DNA from: Firmicutes bacterium UBA1702
GTDB taxonomy: Bacteria > Bacillota > Clostridia > Peptostreptococcales > Anaerovoracaceae
Assembly: GCA_002320005.1 (NCBI GenBank)
Contig: DCJK01000005.1
Location: 1-32,481, forward strand
Reading direction: 5' to 3'
DNA length: 32,481 nucleotides
In this document: positions 32,384 to 32,481 of the stretch, one piece after another
Numbering within the stretch: position 1 is the stretch's first letter
How the letters are laid out: every line of letters begins with the position of its first letter
The notes under the pieces: generated by a model
Database searches by the model: none
What the model saw: the letters and a program-made list of their open reading frames with translations, nothing else
What the model was told of the DNA's origin: nothing
Program-made: the position numbers and the translations under genes

Positions 32384-32481
32384 TAAAATGTGGGGTTTAA
32401 ATCAACCGATGGAAAATTTACCTGCATAAATATCGCCGGAGAGCGTTGAATACGGTACGGGTTCGAGCCCAGCATATATTG

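Noticed and set aside
32430..32481. Partial tRNA suggested by GGTTCGAGCCC near the window end
   Set aside because: The T-stem does not pair beyond three bases, and no D-arm or anticodon arm can be folded upstream.

Overview
The window looks like chromosomal DNA of a Gram-positive, anaerobic Firmicute of class Clostridia. The indications are strong AGGAGG ribosome-binding sites, GTG and TTG starts, sigma-A-type promoters, a GlpP antiterminator, a type-2 isoleucyl-tRNA synthetase, lgt, a sortase-type surface protein and a Mn-type riboswitch. It could be near the Eubacteriales/Anaerovoracaceae, but the genus cannot be read from the sequence. No rRNA, complete tRNA, CRISPR array, insertion sequence or clear prophage is visible.

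Layout: (1) 1-3.3 kb, ileS with its terminator. (2) 3.3-5.4 kb, a short operon: a DUF1461-like membrane protein, a DJ-1/PfpI protein and a PHP phosphoesterase. (3) 5.4-11.4 kb, a glycerol-3-phosphate oxidation operon: a terminator-bearing leader, a glpA-like dehydrogenase, an FAD oxidoreductase fused to DUF1667, and glpP. It runs on into a beta-CASP nuclease and udk and ends at a strong terminator. (4) 11.5-16.5 kb, the most unusual part. It is a compact Tad/Flp-like secretion or pilus locus (CpaB-like SAF protein, CpaF-like ATPase, TadB-like and TadC-like proteins) followed by a run of tiny membrane peptides. Three of these start with the same MKNLII sequence, and a TadE-like small protein sits among them. 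An RNA-polymerase-associated or phage-regulator-like gene of unknown role lies just upstream. (5) 16.5-19.4 kb, a complete yybP-ykoY (Mn2+) riboswitch, with promoter, aptamer and switchable terminator, in front of a P-type Ca2+/Mn2+ ATPase. (6) 19.4-21.3 kb, type II pantothenate kinase, a DUF1461 membrane protein and a small HTH protein, ending in a bidirectional terminator. (7) 21.3-23.2 kb on the minus strand, lgt-ychF. (8) 23.2-28.7 kb, sfsA (probably leaderless), a thioester-domain/SpaA surface protein, and purB-purA driven by a promoter inside the end of the surface-protein gene. (9) 28.7-32.5 kb, a deoxyinosine glycosylase and a GNAT acetyltransferase on the minus strand, a true nitrilase and a DUF5131 radical-SAM-like protein on the plus strand, and a membrane-anchored XRE regulator on the minus strand.

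The best candidates for new biology are the compact Tad-like locus with its MKNLII micro-proteins, the surface protein whose thioester glutamine appears replaced, and the GXHH form of the IleRS signature motif. The riboswitch and the GlpP-type leader are well-supported regulatory elements.
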